DNA of 64,000 nucleotides from Calcarisporiella thermophila CBS 279.70. Taxonomy: Eukaryota; Calcarisporiellomycota. The notes under the pieces were generated by a model. It was not told the DNA's origin. It did no database searches and was given only the letters and a program-made list of their open reading frames with translations. The translations under genes were made by a program, and so were the position numbers. How positions within the stretch are numbered: the first letter of the stretch is position 1; each line of letters opens with the position of its first letter. The DNA is taken from NCBI RefSeq assembly GCF_041956535.1, contig NW_027192219.1, forward strand, positions 134,546 through 198,545. The letters run 5' to 3'. This document shows, in pieces, positions 23,740 through 35,125 of the stretch.

Positions 23740-23814
23740 TACAGTACCGGTCAAAAGTTTTGACTCACCCCCTCAAGTAAAATTTACAATTCAAAACTTT
23801 TGGCCGGCACTGTA
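23740..23814. repeat. 75-base miniature Tc1/mariner-type inverted-repeat element
   Basis: The left end TACAGTACCGGTCAAAAG and the right end CTTTTGGCCGGCACTGTA are inverted repeats of about 24 bases with two mismatches. They begin and end with TA, as expected for the target site of this superfamily. The CAGTRCCGGYCAAAAGTTTTG terminus is the classic Tc1-like form. Only about 25 bases separate the two repeats, so this is an extreme miniature (MITE) or two termini left after internal deletion. It interrupts the eroded transposase remnant. Confidence 0.8.
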
Positions 23815-24070
23815 TTAAAATTTTCTTGAGAATAGTGTTAATAATTAAGTCGAGTAAAAGATTGTAAAAGTGGTATTTTCTAAGGGGTTGGTTTAATAAC
23901 CCAGGAGTTTTTGAAAGAACACAGATAACAGGGGTAGCAAGTGAATCAACAATATGAGAATTTCCATACTTTAATATTTGTAGCGCTTATATTTTTCTTA
24001 TTCACTTAGGAGATATTTGCAGAGAATTAATAAATTGTAAAGCATAGTGGCAAATTTGTCCCCATTGGTA
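23815..24070 (+). repeat. Diverged copy of the 3' segment of the left-end Tc1 element
   Basis: This stretch is colinear with 1150-1395 at low identity. Shared islands include CCCRNGRGTTT.TTRRAAR.ACRCATATAAC-like sequence (1221-1262 against 23902-23945), CGCTTGTATA/CGCTTATATT, and GTGGCACAATTTTCCC/GTGGCAAATTTGTCCC. Because both copies follow Tc1 transposase remnants, the segment is probably the 3' part of the element. It is followed by AT-rich DNA without genes up to 24318. Confidence 0.5.
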
Positions 24071-24318
24071 GAGATTTTACTTTGTGCCAACCTTTTAATC
24101 TCTTTCTTTACAGGGACATAATAATAAATACTCAAAGTGAAAGTAAACGACAAGATTGTATGACACATGTGGTGCAATAGATGTGTTTATGGATATTATT
24201 CATGTTATTTTTCAAAGAATATAAGATTCATACTCGATATTTCAACATAAATTTCGTTGAATGTGGGTAAATTATCTTTTCCAAAAAACCATATTTAAAT
24301 AGTTGATATACAAGCTAA

Positions 24319-25841
24319 TTATATTTTGTATTCACAGATCTTCTCAGAAACGCCACCCACATATACCGAGCCACTATTCGCAGATGAGGCAATACAGTTG
24401 AGCTTCCAACCCACACCCCATTCCTCCTTGAGAGCTTCATTCGTCAACCCCCAGACTTGAACTAGGCCGGACTGCGTAGTGTTGACAATAGTGTTTTCAT
24501 CCACAAAGTCACTAATGAAAAAATAATATTAAGAAGTAAATGCATTTTGTGCTACCAAGACTACTTACACTCCAGAAATAGGGCCAAATCTTGTCTCGCT
24601 TGCTAGCTTCTTTTCGCTCCATGCTTTACCCTCTTGAGTCAACAGGCTGATAGATCCACTTCCAAGAGCTAGCGCAACTCTTCGCCCGTCGTTAGAGACG
24701 GCCAAGTCGTATATGAAGGGAGGGTTGATTACTTGAGGGCTTGACGGAGTGTCTTCGTCTATGGATAGAGATGTTGAGTTTAAAAGAATAAGCGCAATCA
24801 AATATAGAGTACTGACTCATGTTAAAGATATTGGTAGGGCTACCACGGGAAAAATCCCACTGAATAAGACAGCAATCAAATCCACCCGTCAATACTATAA
24901 AATACACGAACCATTCAGGCGAAACACCTTGCCAAAATATGGATTCATTCATTTACCTTCCCATGTTCGTCTAGGTCGAAATGAAATGCAAAATGATATC
25001 TAGCATTAAGGACATAATAGTTAAATGCCGATTTTTTGGATGCATTTCGTAATGAAAGGTTACATTTTCATGTTTTTTCCGAAATTGTTTATAAATTTTT
25101 CTCGTTTCTAAGTCGACTACAGAAAATGTAAGATTCAGATTCCACAGGTTGAGAGATCTCGAGTGAATATGTCAGCGCATCTACCTATTTTCACCTCTCC
25201 ATTGTCGTCTACACTTCCAAGGTATTTTCCCTTTTCATTAATGGCTATCTATAAACATACCGACAGTCAATATCGTAGCAGAGTTAAGTAATAGCCTATC
25301 TCATTTACCTGATTAATTTCATCGGTGCTAAATTCGAATGTCTTCATGGGTTCTGACGAAACACATTCAATGTTGCGAAGGTCATACAAGTGAATCTAAT
25401 AATTTAAACAAAACATTAGCACAGCACCAGATATAAGTATAATTTCTCACCTTCTTTCCACATGCTACATACAGCTCCATAGGATTTTTGGGCGAAAGCT
25501 TTGCAGAGTTCACTCTACCATTACCAAAAATACCTTTTATACATTTGCCAGTATTTAAATCCCAAATTCTACAAGTTTTATCGTCTGGTATCAATAGAGA
25601 AGCGTAATAAATTAGAAATGTACCCCTACGTGATTTATGAATAGTTGCAAATATTCTTACCTGAGCCACTTAACAGCACCGAGCCAAATACAGGATGCTC
25701 TAAGTACTCTAAGCAAGTGATTGAAGATTTGTGCCCCACAAGTGTAGTTACAGGCTAACCAGATAGAGCGAAGAAAACAACATTAAGAATGCTTGCAACC
25801 AGTGGAAACGAAGTAATGGTATTTACAATTTTCTCCAGCAT
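24319..25841 (-). CDS. WD40-repeat protein, WDR53-like
   Basis: Ten exons on the reverse strand (25841-25827, 25754-25661, 25584-25451, 25395-25309, 25248-25185, 25116-25064, 24999-24957, 24894-24817, 24758-24569, 24511-24319) give 316 residues. WD repeats are visible as VGHKSSITCLEYLEHPVFG with SDDKTCRIWDLNTGKCI, HLYDLRN, and TWEVLTGGFDCCLIQWDFSR. The last of these is assembled across two introns and resembles WDR53, a likely substrate receptor of CUL4-DDB1 ligases. The first exon holds only MLEKI, so the start is the least certain part. The gene shares a 141-base spacer with the divergent neighbour. Confidence 0.75.
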
Positions 25842-25982
25842 TTCTTTTAACACTCCATATAGTTAAGGAACGGTGGCGAGTTGAGTTTTATTGAAGATAT
25901 ATCACGGACTGCGAATTTTATAAGTAAACAAAGAGTAAAAGTATAAAATAGTTTGCCACCATTTAGATGCTGCATTTATAAA

Positions 25983-27882
25983 ATGACCTTAGACAAGACG
26001 ACCGCATTACCTATTACTGATCCTAGATTAGCTGATCTAAACAGTAAACCTCCGTTAATATAACCGAATTTATATTCAAGGCCTTAAGCAAATATTTTTT
26101 ATTGTTTTAGTCTTCGGTCCCCCAATTATTCATGAGCCTTTTACATATACCTCCAGCTTTAAATATCATTCTCGCCATATTGCAACTCCCACTAAATCCA
26201 CCCCAAAATCATCTGCAATTTCTCCTGCGCAGCAATCTTCTGTTAAATCGCCGCAGAAATTCTATTGTGCATCTTGTAAAAAATCCTTTGCCTCAGAAGC
26301 CACCTATACTTCTCATCTTAGTTCATCGAAACATTTGGCGAATGTTAAAGAGAAATCTCCTGTTAAAAAGGGTACTGCTGCTGCTAGTTGGAAGAAAGGA
26401 GAAGCTGAAACACCCGAAGTTGCTGGTAAATTAGAGTTTTTTTATACAATATGCCAGTCTCGATAAATTCTAATCTTGTTGGTTAGATGCACTGAAAAAG
26501 TTAAAGCAAGCAGATAAAGCTGCTCAGGCGAACGGAGCATCTATGGCTCCAGTATATTGGAATTTGGCAAAATGTAATGGTGTTTGGTTTACCAGGATAA
26601 AGGAATTTACATTTGACTTTTCAGGTTTTTTTTCCTAGTATTGTATGGGTATGGGCGAGTTCAAGACACAAGTCGAGCGCTGTGGAGCTTACTTCAAGTG
26701 TTAAGAAAAATTAAACCAAATGATGAGGGAAATAGTTTAAGTGCTTCGCAACTCTCAGTCACGACCTATTTAGCGCGGTTAGCTTTGGCCAGGCTATACC
26801 TTCCGCTATTTCCTGACGCATCAAAAGATTTGTATATGCTTGCTTTAGAAGAGCGGTGGAATTTGAAAATCCCGAAGCTAAAAGAGTTGGCCAAGGTAAT
26901 CAAATTGGTGAATATGATTAAAGTCAGATCTTGATGCATTTTTTTTCCTCTCTTCTACTCCAGAAAATTAAAGGGTTGTCGCTAAATGAGCTTCTACAAG
27001 TTTGCGACGAAATCAGAGACACATCGGGAATACAATCTCGATCCTCGTCAAAAAGATCGGATCCTAATCTGATAGCACATATTGCATTTTGCGAAGTCGG
27101 ATGTGCATTCGCACAATGCTACGACGGACAAGAAGAGGAAGATTTTTGGAATGATCCAGCAAAAAAAAGAGCAACCGGGAGTGATAAATTTGGGTTGATA
27201 GTCTTAGGAATTGCGGCGATGTGTTGTCGAAATGAAGAGCTGTGAGTGTTAAGAAACATCCAGACCATCTTCTACCATTCATTGAGTCATCTATATTATT
27301 ATCACTATAGAATCGATCATTATACCCAAATTTTATACCGAATTTCTAAAATTTACTCTGTGCTTGGCATGGAATGGTGTTCGAGCGACTGCTTTTTCCA
27401 AGTGGCAAGCGATTTACCAATGGAGAATACTGAAAGATGGTGGTGGATAGCAAAGGCCATTTTATGTTCATTAGTAATGGGTAGAGTTTTGTAATTTGTT
27501 CTTTCTAAAATTAAGTAGCAGATCTGACTACGTTCCGATAGGCGATTTCATCCGAATCCAGGAAATGGAGAAAAAAATTGCAGAGCGAAGAGGTTCTGAA
27601 GAAATACATGATGTTATTGATGTAAGTCCATCTCGTGGTTGCAATGTTTGACTTATATCCATTTCACTAATTCAATTTACAAAGATCCTCTTTCGCATAG
27701 CAAGGGCTGTCAAAACCCATGACTTTCTTTATCTGCGATGCAGAGCAGAGCATGACATGGAGTATCTGACTCTCCTTGTGGATCAGCTATCTCCACCGAC
27801 GTGGGCACGAGGAGATGACGTTTTAAAGAGAACGTGGATGCGAGCACGAGAGAGTATAATAGCAAGAACTAGAAAGTTTTGA
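25983..27882 (+). CDS. C2H2 zinc-finger protein of unknown function
   Basis: Eight exons (25983-26043, 26111-26425, 26487-26573, 26639-26895, 26964-27241, 27311-27480, 27542-27621, 27685-27882) encode 481 residues. One C2H2 finger of the U1/JAZ type lies near residues 76-98 (FYCASCKKSF, then TSHLSSSKHL), a type common in RNA-binding or ribosome-assembly proteins. A Lys/Ala-rich linker follows, and the remaining 300 residues look helical and repeat-like, with RALWSLLQVLRKIK, ARLYLPLFPDASKDLYMLAL and ISKIYSVLGMEWCSSDCFFQ. That suggests a TPR-like scaffold. I do not recognise the family. All exon phases fit. Confidence 0.75.
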
Positions 27883-28145
27883 TCCTCATCCTGCTTTTCA
27901 TTAAACTTGAAATGGAAGTCGAATCAGCTGACACTTTGCAACTTAATCCGTTTCATTAAAAGTGGTCGACCCTGTGTCGCACCTTTTTATTTTCCTATTT
28001 TTTTTTTTATTTTCTATTTTCTTTTTTTGTTATTTTTACTTTACTTTCTTTTGGTGATGCAATTCGATTAATGTTGAAGACTTTGCCTGTCTTTAGTCAA
28101 TGTATTTTTTTCTCGCCTCTTCTTTCAATCAAGTAATGAAAAACA

Positions 28146-29095
28146 ATGTCTTCGCGCAAAACTGGACGCGTCAAAGTATTCGATAGATTTCAGAAAGCGA
28201 AGTTCCAGAGTGATTGAATTGCTAATCTTTATATTTCTTCTGGCAGTTTTTTAACTCTCAAAAAGGTTACGGCTTTATCATCCCCGACACCGATGATCCC
28301 AATATGAAAAATGAGGAAGGTAAATACTAAATATTCCTCTATTGCGATTTTGTTTGACTGTAATCCTGAAAACTTGGCTCTTTCAATTGCAGTATTTGTA
28401 CATCACACTGCTATTCATAATGCAGGAGGATTCAAAAGTCTTGCAGAGGTAAGCAAGAAGATTATCGCGTAGAGACATTAGTAATTTATTTTAATGCCGA
28501 TCTCTCTCGATAGAATGAGCCAGTAAGTTTAGGGATACAATGTAAGGTGTTCCTGGTTTGAATACTTATTCTCGTCTGCTATTGAATGACAGGTTGAATT
28601 CGAGCTTATTCGAGGCCCGAAAGGCTACCAAGCAACATATGTAACAGGTCCTAACGGTCAGCCGGTCCAAGGAGATCCAAACGCTGGTCGCCATCAGGCA
28701 GCAGGGTAATTTATATTATATTTACACCCTCCTCCATATCATGATCTTTTCATATGTCTTGTTACAGTGGGTATGTTCCCATGGGTAGCATTGTCTACGG
28801 TGGAGCTTTTGGTCAGCAAGTCGGCTATGGATTCAGCATTGCTCCATTTATGCACCCTTATCCGCAGCAACAAATACCCCCTTACAGCTTTGTCGGAAGT
28901 AACGTTAGTGGAAGTGGAGGTGTGAGTGGCGGCGGCAGCGGCAATGGAAGCAACGGAACAATAGCGACTATGGCCCATGCTCATCAGCAGCAAGCATTTG
29001 TACCATACATGATAGGTGGCTACGCGCAGCATCACGCAGTGGGAGGCCAATACCAACAGCTGTATCCACCTTATGGACAGAGCGGACCATCCTAG
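28146..29095 (+). CDS. Cold-shock-domain RNA-binding protein
   Basis: Six exons (28146-28175, 28247-28319, 28393-28448, 28514-28522, 28593-28705, 28768-29095) give 202 residues. Residues 5-65 form a cold-shock domain with the RNP1 motif QKGYGFI and the RNP2 motif VFVHHTAI, followed by EPVEFELIRGPKGYQA. The rest is rich in Gly, Gln, Tyr and Ser (GGVSGGGSGNGS, AHQQQAF), a low-complexity tail of the kind that promotes RNA granules. The fourth exon is only nine bases (Asn-Glu-Pro) but is needed to complete the domain. Model yeasts lack this protein family, while many early-diverging fungi have it. Confidence 0.88.
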
Positions 29096-29539
29096 ATATC
29101 TGTATTTTCTCCCGCTTCTTTCGTTTTTATCATTAACTTTATTATTAAACGGATCAACCTAGTTGCGACCATTCCCTTTCATTCTTATCGATAGATGAGC
29201 TTTATGCTTTTCACTCGTTATTCTTCATCTTTATTGTATAGCTCCTTTTTCTTGGACCAGCGCTGTTGCCTTTCACCACATTTGGTTATATATTATATAT
29301 AATATTATATATACTGTATGCGTGGAGGTTAGGTGGCCTTTCTTTTTTTTTTCTCACGATTATTATTCCCTGCCATTGATATTTCTGCAGAGTTAGGTGT
29401 GTGTACATACAGGCTTTATTTTTTTTTTTTTACTTTAATAAAAGATGCTAAAAAGAAAAATATAATCAAATGTGCCAGGAAATGACTGTAAGTGGTAAAA
29501 TAGCCTTAATAATTTTATCGAAGTAACGACAGTTCCATT
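29096..29539. other. 3' region before the assembly gap
   Basis: Downstream of the cold-shock gene the sequence is T-rich, with a short TA-rich palindromic stretch near 29287-29312 and AATAAA-like words near 29437. No gene was identified. Confidence 0.4.
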
Positions 29540-29944
29540 NNNNNNNNNNNNNNNNNNNNNNNNNNNNNNNNNNNNNNNNNNNNNNNNNNNNNNNNNNNNN
29601 NNNNNNNNNNNNNNNNNNNNNNNNNNNNNNNNNNNNNNNNNNNNNNNNNNNNNNNNNNNNNNNNNNNNNNNNNNNNNNNNNNNNNNNNNNNNNNNNNNNN
29701 NNNNNNNNNNNNNNNNNNNNNNNNNNNNNNNNNNNNNNNNNNNNNNNNNNNNNNNNNNNNNNNNNNNNNNNNNNNNNNNNNNNNNNNNNNNNNNNNNNNN
29801 NNNNNNNNNNNNNNNNNNNNNNNNNNNNNNNNNNNNNNNNNNNNNNNNNNNNNNNNNNNNNNNNNNNNNNNNNNNNNNNNNNNNNNNNNNNNNNNNNNNN
29901 NNNNNNNNNNNNNNNNNNNNNNNNNNNNNNNNNNNNNNNNNNNN
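29540..29944. other. Assembly gap (405 N)
   Basis: A continuous run of N. Open frames that appear to cross it are artefacts. Whatever lies inside cannot be described. Confidence 1.
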
Positions 29945-30836
29945 AGCACATTTCTTTATCTAACAATATCTTTATTATTTTATCTTCATTTTCTCATAAC
30001 GGTTGCCTTATTTTTGTGTGATTTTTGTCATATTAGCGCAGAAATTCGCATATCTCTAGGTAAATGAATTGTTGTTGATCGATCGATCACTAAATATTGA
30101 GCAGAGATTCTGTTTTAATAATACTTAAACCCATGATATCTTCGAGCATGCAGCAGCTATGATTTGGAAACCTCAGTAGCGACATGGTTCCAGTATTATT
30201 ATAAAGCAGAGTATACATATTACATTTCGTATTATACAATATCAACACAATATCATGATTGAAAGGAAATTTCGCAGTAAATTGTTCACCTATTATCTTA
30301 ATACATATCATTTGCAATATATAGATATTAAAGCTTTGCATTCTTTTGGGTGTCCAAGTATCCTTAATTACGAAACAAAATTCCTTCTAAAGTTAGTGTC
30401 AAAACTTAAGCCCCTGAAATAGTATGACTATACACAATGTTTTCTCACAGTGCAACATACGATAGTGAAGTATACTGGGTATTGGATGTCTAATTCAACA
30501 ATTTATGACATTATTTTCTCATGACTTATATAATGAAACAGTAGCTACTTCGGCGATATTATTCATTTACTAAGACATTTTATGACAGAAAGCATATAAT
30601 AAACTATGTATAGGTATGGAAATTTGAGACGCTCAATGTAAAGATTGCATCGCAAAATATTGTCATTAATCATGGTGGATGGGAATGAGTAAAGGAACAT
30701 TGAACTAATTGCAAAGAAAAGGAGAAACTTGTAGCGGGTGTATATAGGAAAAAAAAAGGCGGATAGAGAATAATATATATGAGCGTTTAAATATATATTC
30801 CACATGGTGAAATGAAAAAAAAAAGATCAAATTCAT
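29945..30836. other. AT-rich intergenic, no gene seen
   Basis: About 890 bases of AT-rich DNA lie between the gap and the membrane protein gene. A short palindromic GATCGATCGATC occurs near 30078-30089. Open frames here are short and lack domain character. Confidence 0.5.
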
Positions 30837-31409
30837 TCACTCTTCTAATCTTTCGAATCCGTCGCTTTCCTTTCCCCAACCTCCGGGCACTCTGTACCCA
30901 AACATAAATCTTCCTATACCCACGGTTACAATTCCAACCATATAGATCAAGAACACAAGGCCGATGCCCATGATTAGAACGAAACTGAATGCAGCAGTAG
31001 AGAGCCATTGAGTGGATTTACGAGGGCGTTTAGTCGCTGTATTGTTAGGTTTTGCAAGAATGGGTGAAGGCATAACAGGGACAGGAGCGGCTGGCGCTGA
31101 GGGAGGAATTGTCTGAGACGGAGCTACAGGATTAGGGGAGACAGGGGCTGACGGGGCGGGAGTGGGTGTTGCATCTCCAATTGAAGAAGATGGAGTTGCA
31201 GTTGGAGAGCTCGGTTGAGGGGAGCTAGATGGAGGTACCACAGATGATTCAGCAGAAGCGGATGAAGCGGCGCTTTCGGGTGGTGGCTCTTGACGTACAA
31301 CTAGGATATCTCGTTTCTCTGCATCAACTAATAATTTAGACGGCACTGCTGAGGCGAGGTGGATGAGAATGAAGAAACAGATGAATATGCTAAGGCTATG
31401 GAAATTCAT
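30837..31409 (-). CDS. Secreted/cell-surface Pro-Ser-rich single-pass membrane protein
   Basis: A single exon encodes 190 residues. Residues 1-21 are a signal peptide (MNFHSLSIFICFFILIHLAS). Residues 40-125 are almost entirely Pro, Ser, Ala, Thr and Val, typical of an O-glycosylated stalk. One N-glycosylation site (NNT) precedes a basic patch KRPRK. Residues 138-165 form one long transmembrane segment (FSFVLIMGIGLVFLIYMVGI). The tail is short and acidic (GFERLEE). The layout suggests a type I wall-sensor-like or anchored surface protein, but there is no ligand domain and I do not recognise it. Confidence 0.7.
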   Translation of the reverse strand: MNFHSLSIFICFFILIHLASAVPSKLLVDAEKRDILVVRQEPPPESAASSASAESSVVPPSSSPQPSSPTATPSSSIGDATPTPAPSAPVSPNPVAPSQTIPPSAPAAPVPVMPSPILAKPNNTATKRPRKSTQWLSTAAFSFVLIMGIGLVFLIYMVGIVTVGIGRFMFGYRVPGGWGKESDGFERLEE

Positions 31410-31720
31410 AATTTTATGTCTCTATGTACTAAAGGGTGATCTGTTTGTACTATTTAAAAGCGATGCAGTATAGAAAGTTCCTCATCTATATTTTATGTTT
31501 CAAAAATGGACGATTCATGGGTGGATTTGTTGAACGGCTGTAGGGAAAAAATTGATGACGTTGACCTAAATTTATAAATAGAATATTATTTAGCCGCCCC
31601 CAATCAAATGCTAAACTGCCAATTGAACTACGAAAAAAATGGCCTTATTCAAATACGAGTATTTATTTAACTATGTACATTGACCAATCTATGTTTTCTA
31701 TTAATTTTTCCTAAAGGTTA
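31410..31720. other. Intergenic, no gene seen
   Basis: About 310 bases lie between the surface protein start and the CNS1/TTC4 stop. AT-rich with no detectable feature. Confidence 0.4.
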
Positions 31721-33091
31721 TCAATTCTTGTAGTTTGACAAAAATTCATCCCTAAAGCTCCCTTGGGTCGGCAAGACAATAAAGCTTGGCACTCCATTTT
31801 TGACGACATATTTTGGGTGAGCTAACACTTGCTCCAATCGACACCCTCGTCCTACTTTAACCAACCGCGCATTCAAGCCTTGATTATTCTCAAAATAAAT
31901 CTCTACGCCCTTCGGTGTATAGCGTCCCTCCGAATCCCATGGAGCATTGTTTTCGAACATCACTTCAAGCTGCTCAGCAAAAGTGGACGTTTCAGGGAAA
32001 GCCTGGATGAAATCAGATTCTTTGAATTCAGGATAGAGAAAGAAAACAGGCCATATTAGTTCGTTCGTTGAAGGATCAATATGTACGCGGTGCGGATTAT
32101 CTGTGGGATCTACTTTATTATCATACTCCATTTTGATATGGCGATCCTGCATAAAAAGAAAAATACATGAGTTCCGCAGCTAAAGCAACACACAAATATT
32201 TAAGAAACATGTACTTCAATCGCTTTTGATAATGCTGCTTCCTCTGCCTCGCGTTTGCGTTGGCGCATTTCAATTTCCTTCCTTTTGCGCTCAATCTCCT
32301 CTTGACGCTTTTTAGCTTGAGTTAATAATACTCTTAGCGACTTATTCTCAGGATCAATCTATTCAAGTAAAAAATAGAGTTAGAATGAGCTAATTATATA
32401 TTTGAGAGAAAGGTTTATAGGATACCTTCAGCCCGCGTTCACAGCAATCTATTGATTCCACTAAAACATCTAAAGCTAGTAGTGCTCTTGCTGATCGATA
32501 AAAGGCTTTGACATTCGCCGGATTAATTTTTAGAGCTTGAGCACAGTCATTAATAGTTTTTCTGTAGTTTTCTAACAAAGAGTAAACGGGGAAGTTGAAT
32601 CAAGATATGATACGAGAAATTTTTTCTTCATTTCAAAGCACAAAAAAAAACATCAAACAATACGTACGAAGCTCCAAATTGGCCGCCGCACGATTCACAT
32701 ATAGCTGTTCATTGAGAGCAGAATCGCTGCATTTTGCTTCAAGACCTTGAGTATAGTGTTTAATTGCATCTTGGAACTGCCGTGTTTTGAAGCAGTCGTT
32801 GCCCTGGTTTTTGAAATTCTCTGCGATCTCTGTAGTGAGAGGCATTCAATACAGGGGATTTACAAGCAATTATATGAGCAACTTGCATAGAAATGAAGAA
32901 TAGTAGTGCCTCCTACCTTCGGGTGTACCATCATATACTAATGATTGAAGTGCCATTAAAGAATCATTTTCCTCAGCATCTTGCGGCATGCTTGACATGA
33001 AAAGTGGAATCTTATTCATTTCTTCAAGAAATGAATCCCCACTAAGAGCCCATTCTGGGCGCTGGAAATCAGGGCCTTGTGGTGCTGACAT
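31721..33091 (-). CDS. CNS1: Hsp90/Hsp70 cochaperone, CNS1/TTC4 family TPR protein
   Basis: Five exons (33091-32917, 32829-32668, 32571-32426, 32358-32215, 32146-31721) give 350 residues. An N-terminal segment (WALSGDSFLEEMNKIPLFM) precedes three TPR motifs starting AENFKNQGNDCFKTRQFQDA, then LYVNRAAANLELQNYRKTIN and KAFYRSARALLALDVLVESI. A basic helix (KKRQEEIERKRKEIEMRQRK) leads to the C-terminal wheel-like domain with ELIWPVFFLYPEF. CNS1 is essential in yeast, where it binds the Hsp90 C-terminus and supports elongation factor eEF2 folding. It is divergent from STRAP with a 330-base spacer. Confidence 0.9.
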
Positions 33092-33421
33092 GGGTGGTAT
33101 CGAGATTACAAAGTTTTGGCCTCGATCGAGATAATATAAAATAAACAGTAGAGAGATAAAATTGGGATACTTGTGATATTTGAAATGATGAATTTCCAAT
33201 CTTTTGTCTTGTTTTGCATTTTTTTCTTTGGTACTTGTTAGCTGAGCCCGCGTTCCATCCTAACCATTAGAATCTGCCCAGCTCTCCTTCAGCTGAGAGA
33301 GAAAATCTTCCAGCTGAGAAATTCCGCTCGTCATATCTTTTTCTTGTTACGAGTTAGTTCAAGTGATTTCGTTCAATTTTCGATCTTGAAATAAAAACGC
33401 GAGATAAAATACACTTTCGTA

Positions 33422-34755
33422 ATGACAACCACCACCAACGCTCGCGTTATTCCTCTAACTTGTTCCGGCCACACGAGACCTGTTGTTGACCTGCAATTCT
33501 CTCCTGTACTTTCTGATGGATCATTTTATCTAATAAGTGCTTGTAAAGGTACGCCAATCAACAATCGGGGATTGAAAGCCATTTATTTGCAATATTCATT
33601 AATGACCATTACTAGATGGAAATCCTATGCTTCGCGATGGGAAAACCGGCGACTGGATTGGTACCTTCCAGGGCCATAAAGGTGCAGTCTGGAGCGCACG
33701 GCTTTCAAAAGATGCCTCGAAAGCTGTTACTGCATCGGCCGATTTTAGCGTGTATGTGAAGATCCTATTTGGGTTCTGGGATAACTATTAATATATTGTG
33801 GCTCTCCAAATAGAAAGGTCTGGGACGCCAAAACTGGTTCTGAATTGCATTCTTTTGTCCATAATCACATTGCACGCGCCGCCGAATTCTCTTTCGATGG
33901 AATGCGAATAGTGACGGGTGGGCTGGAGAAGCGCTTACGTATATATGACTTAATGAGACCAGATGCGCCAATGGAGATTGAAGCTGCACATGGGGCAGCA
34001 ATAAAGTCTGTGGCATGGGAAGACCAACGAGGAGTTGTACTGAGCGCCGGAGATGAAAAGGAGATTAAGTAAGGAGTATTTGCTGACATTTGGATTTGAC
34101 TAGCTTTGGTAACCGATATATTATTAAGGGTATGGGATATACGAACGCTTAAGCAAGTGACAAGTCTCCAAGCTGAAGGACCTATTACAAGTATGAACCT
34201 CAGTGCGGATGGCACACATATTACATCAACCTCTGGAAAGCGAGCAGATTTCTGGGATGCATCCAAGTGAGTTCGTGCTCTAATTTTTCCACATGGTATA
34301 AAAGATTAACCACTCACTTTTATTTAAAGTTTCCAATTATTCAAATCTTATGATCTCCAGCACGATGTTAGCTCCATTTCATTGCACCCCGACCGAAGTC
34401 GCTTTGTAGCGGGGAGTGGCACTGATTTGTGGGTTAGGATTTATAGCTTTGAAGATGGAAGGGAGATGGGTAGGAATTCTTTTTTATTTCTCGCAGACAT
34501 TGTAGTCATCTGGCTTACATTTTCTACATCATGCTTCCAGAGGTTTACAAGGGTCACCACGGTCCTATTCACGCTGTAAGCTATAGTCCTGATGGCGAAC
34601 TCTATGCCACTGGATCTGAAGATGGAACTATCAGATTATGGCAAACAACTCCCGGGAAAAGCTATGGATTGTGGCAAACGAAAAACGCAATCGGAAATGC
34701 AGCAAGGGAGCAAGAGCATGAAATAGGCGATTCTGGAGTAATAAGAGAGATTTAA
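33422..34755 (+). CDS. STRAP: STRAP-like WD40 protein
   Basis: Six exons (33422-33548, 33616-33751, 33814-34068, 34129-34266, 34330-34469, 34541-34755) encode 336 residues, nearly all WD40 repeats. It begins with a short tail and [19 protein letters not shown], followed by [33 protein letters not shown], and [20 protein letters not shown] with [10 protein letters not shown] at the end. This order and wording match STRAP/unrip, a partner of the SMN complex and of Unr in animals. The fungal role is inferred. Phases of all exons agree. Confidence 0.88.
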
Positions 34756-35125
34756 ATATGAGAAAAAAAATATCAAAAGAAATGCTCAAATTCATATATT
34801 TCAATAAATTTTTTTTTCTCGTTTCATGCTGCAATATAATGTATATGTTGCAATCTCGAACTTTTTGAAATACATGCTATTAGATGGTCCTGATATGATT
34901 GTAATAATTTATACTTGTATATATCTTAGTATAATGCGTCTAACTTCGTGGGCTAAGCACGCAAACACAAACAAATGGGAGAGTCTTGCTTATATCGATT
35001 TAAGAAAAAAGAGTACAGAGAAATATAAGGGGGCGTTCTGGCATATGTTTGCAAATAAGAATTATATAAGTTTTGGCATGAGCAATAGGTACTTAATGCT
35101 CTTGCCAAAAGTTACAATATATTCT
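34756..35125. other. Convergent 3' region of STRAP and SWA2
   Basis: This AT-rich stretch contains the 3' ends of the converging STRAP and SWA2 genes. The open frame at 34826-35215 overlaps the last SWA2 exon on the other strand and was not accepted. Confidence 0.4.

Noticed and set aside
29466-29966. Open frames crossing the N run
   Set aside because: They exist only because N was translated as X, so they carry no information.
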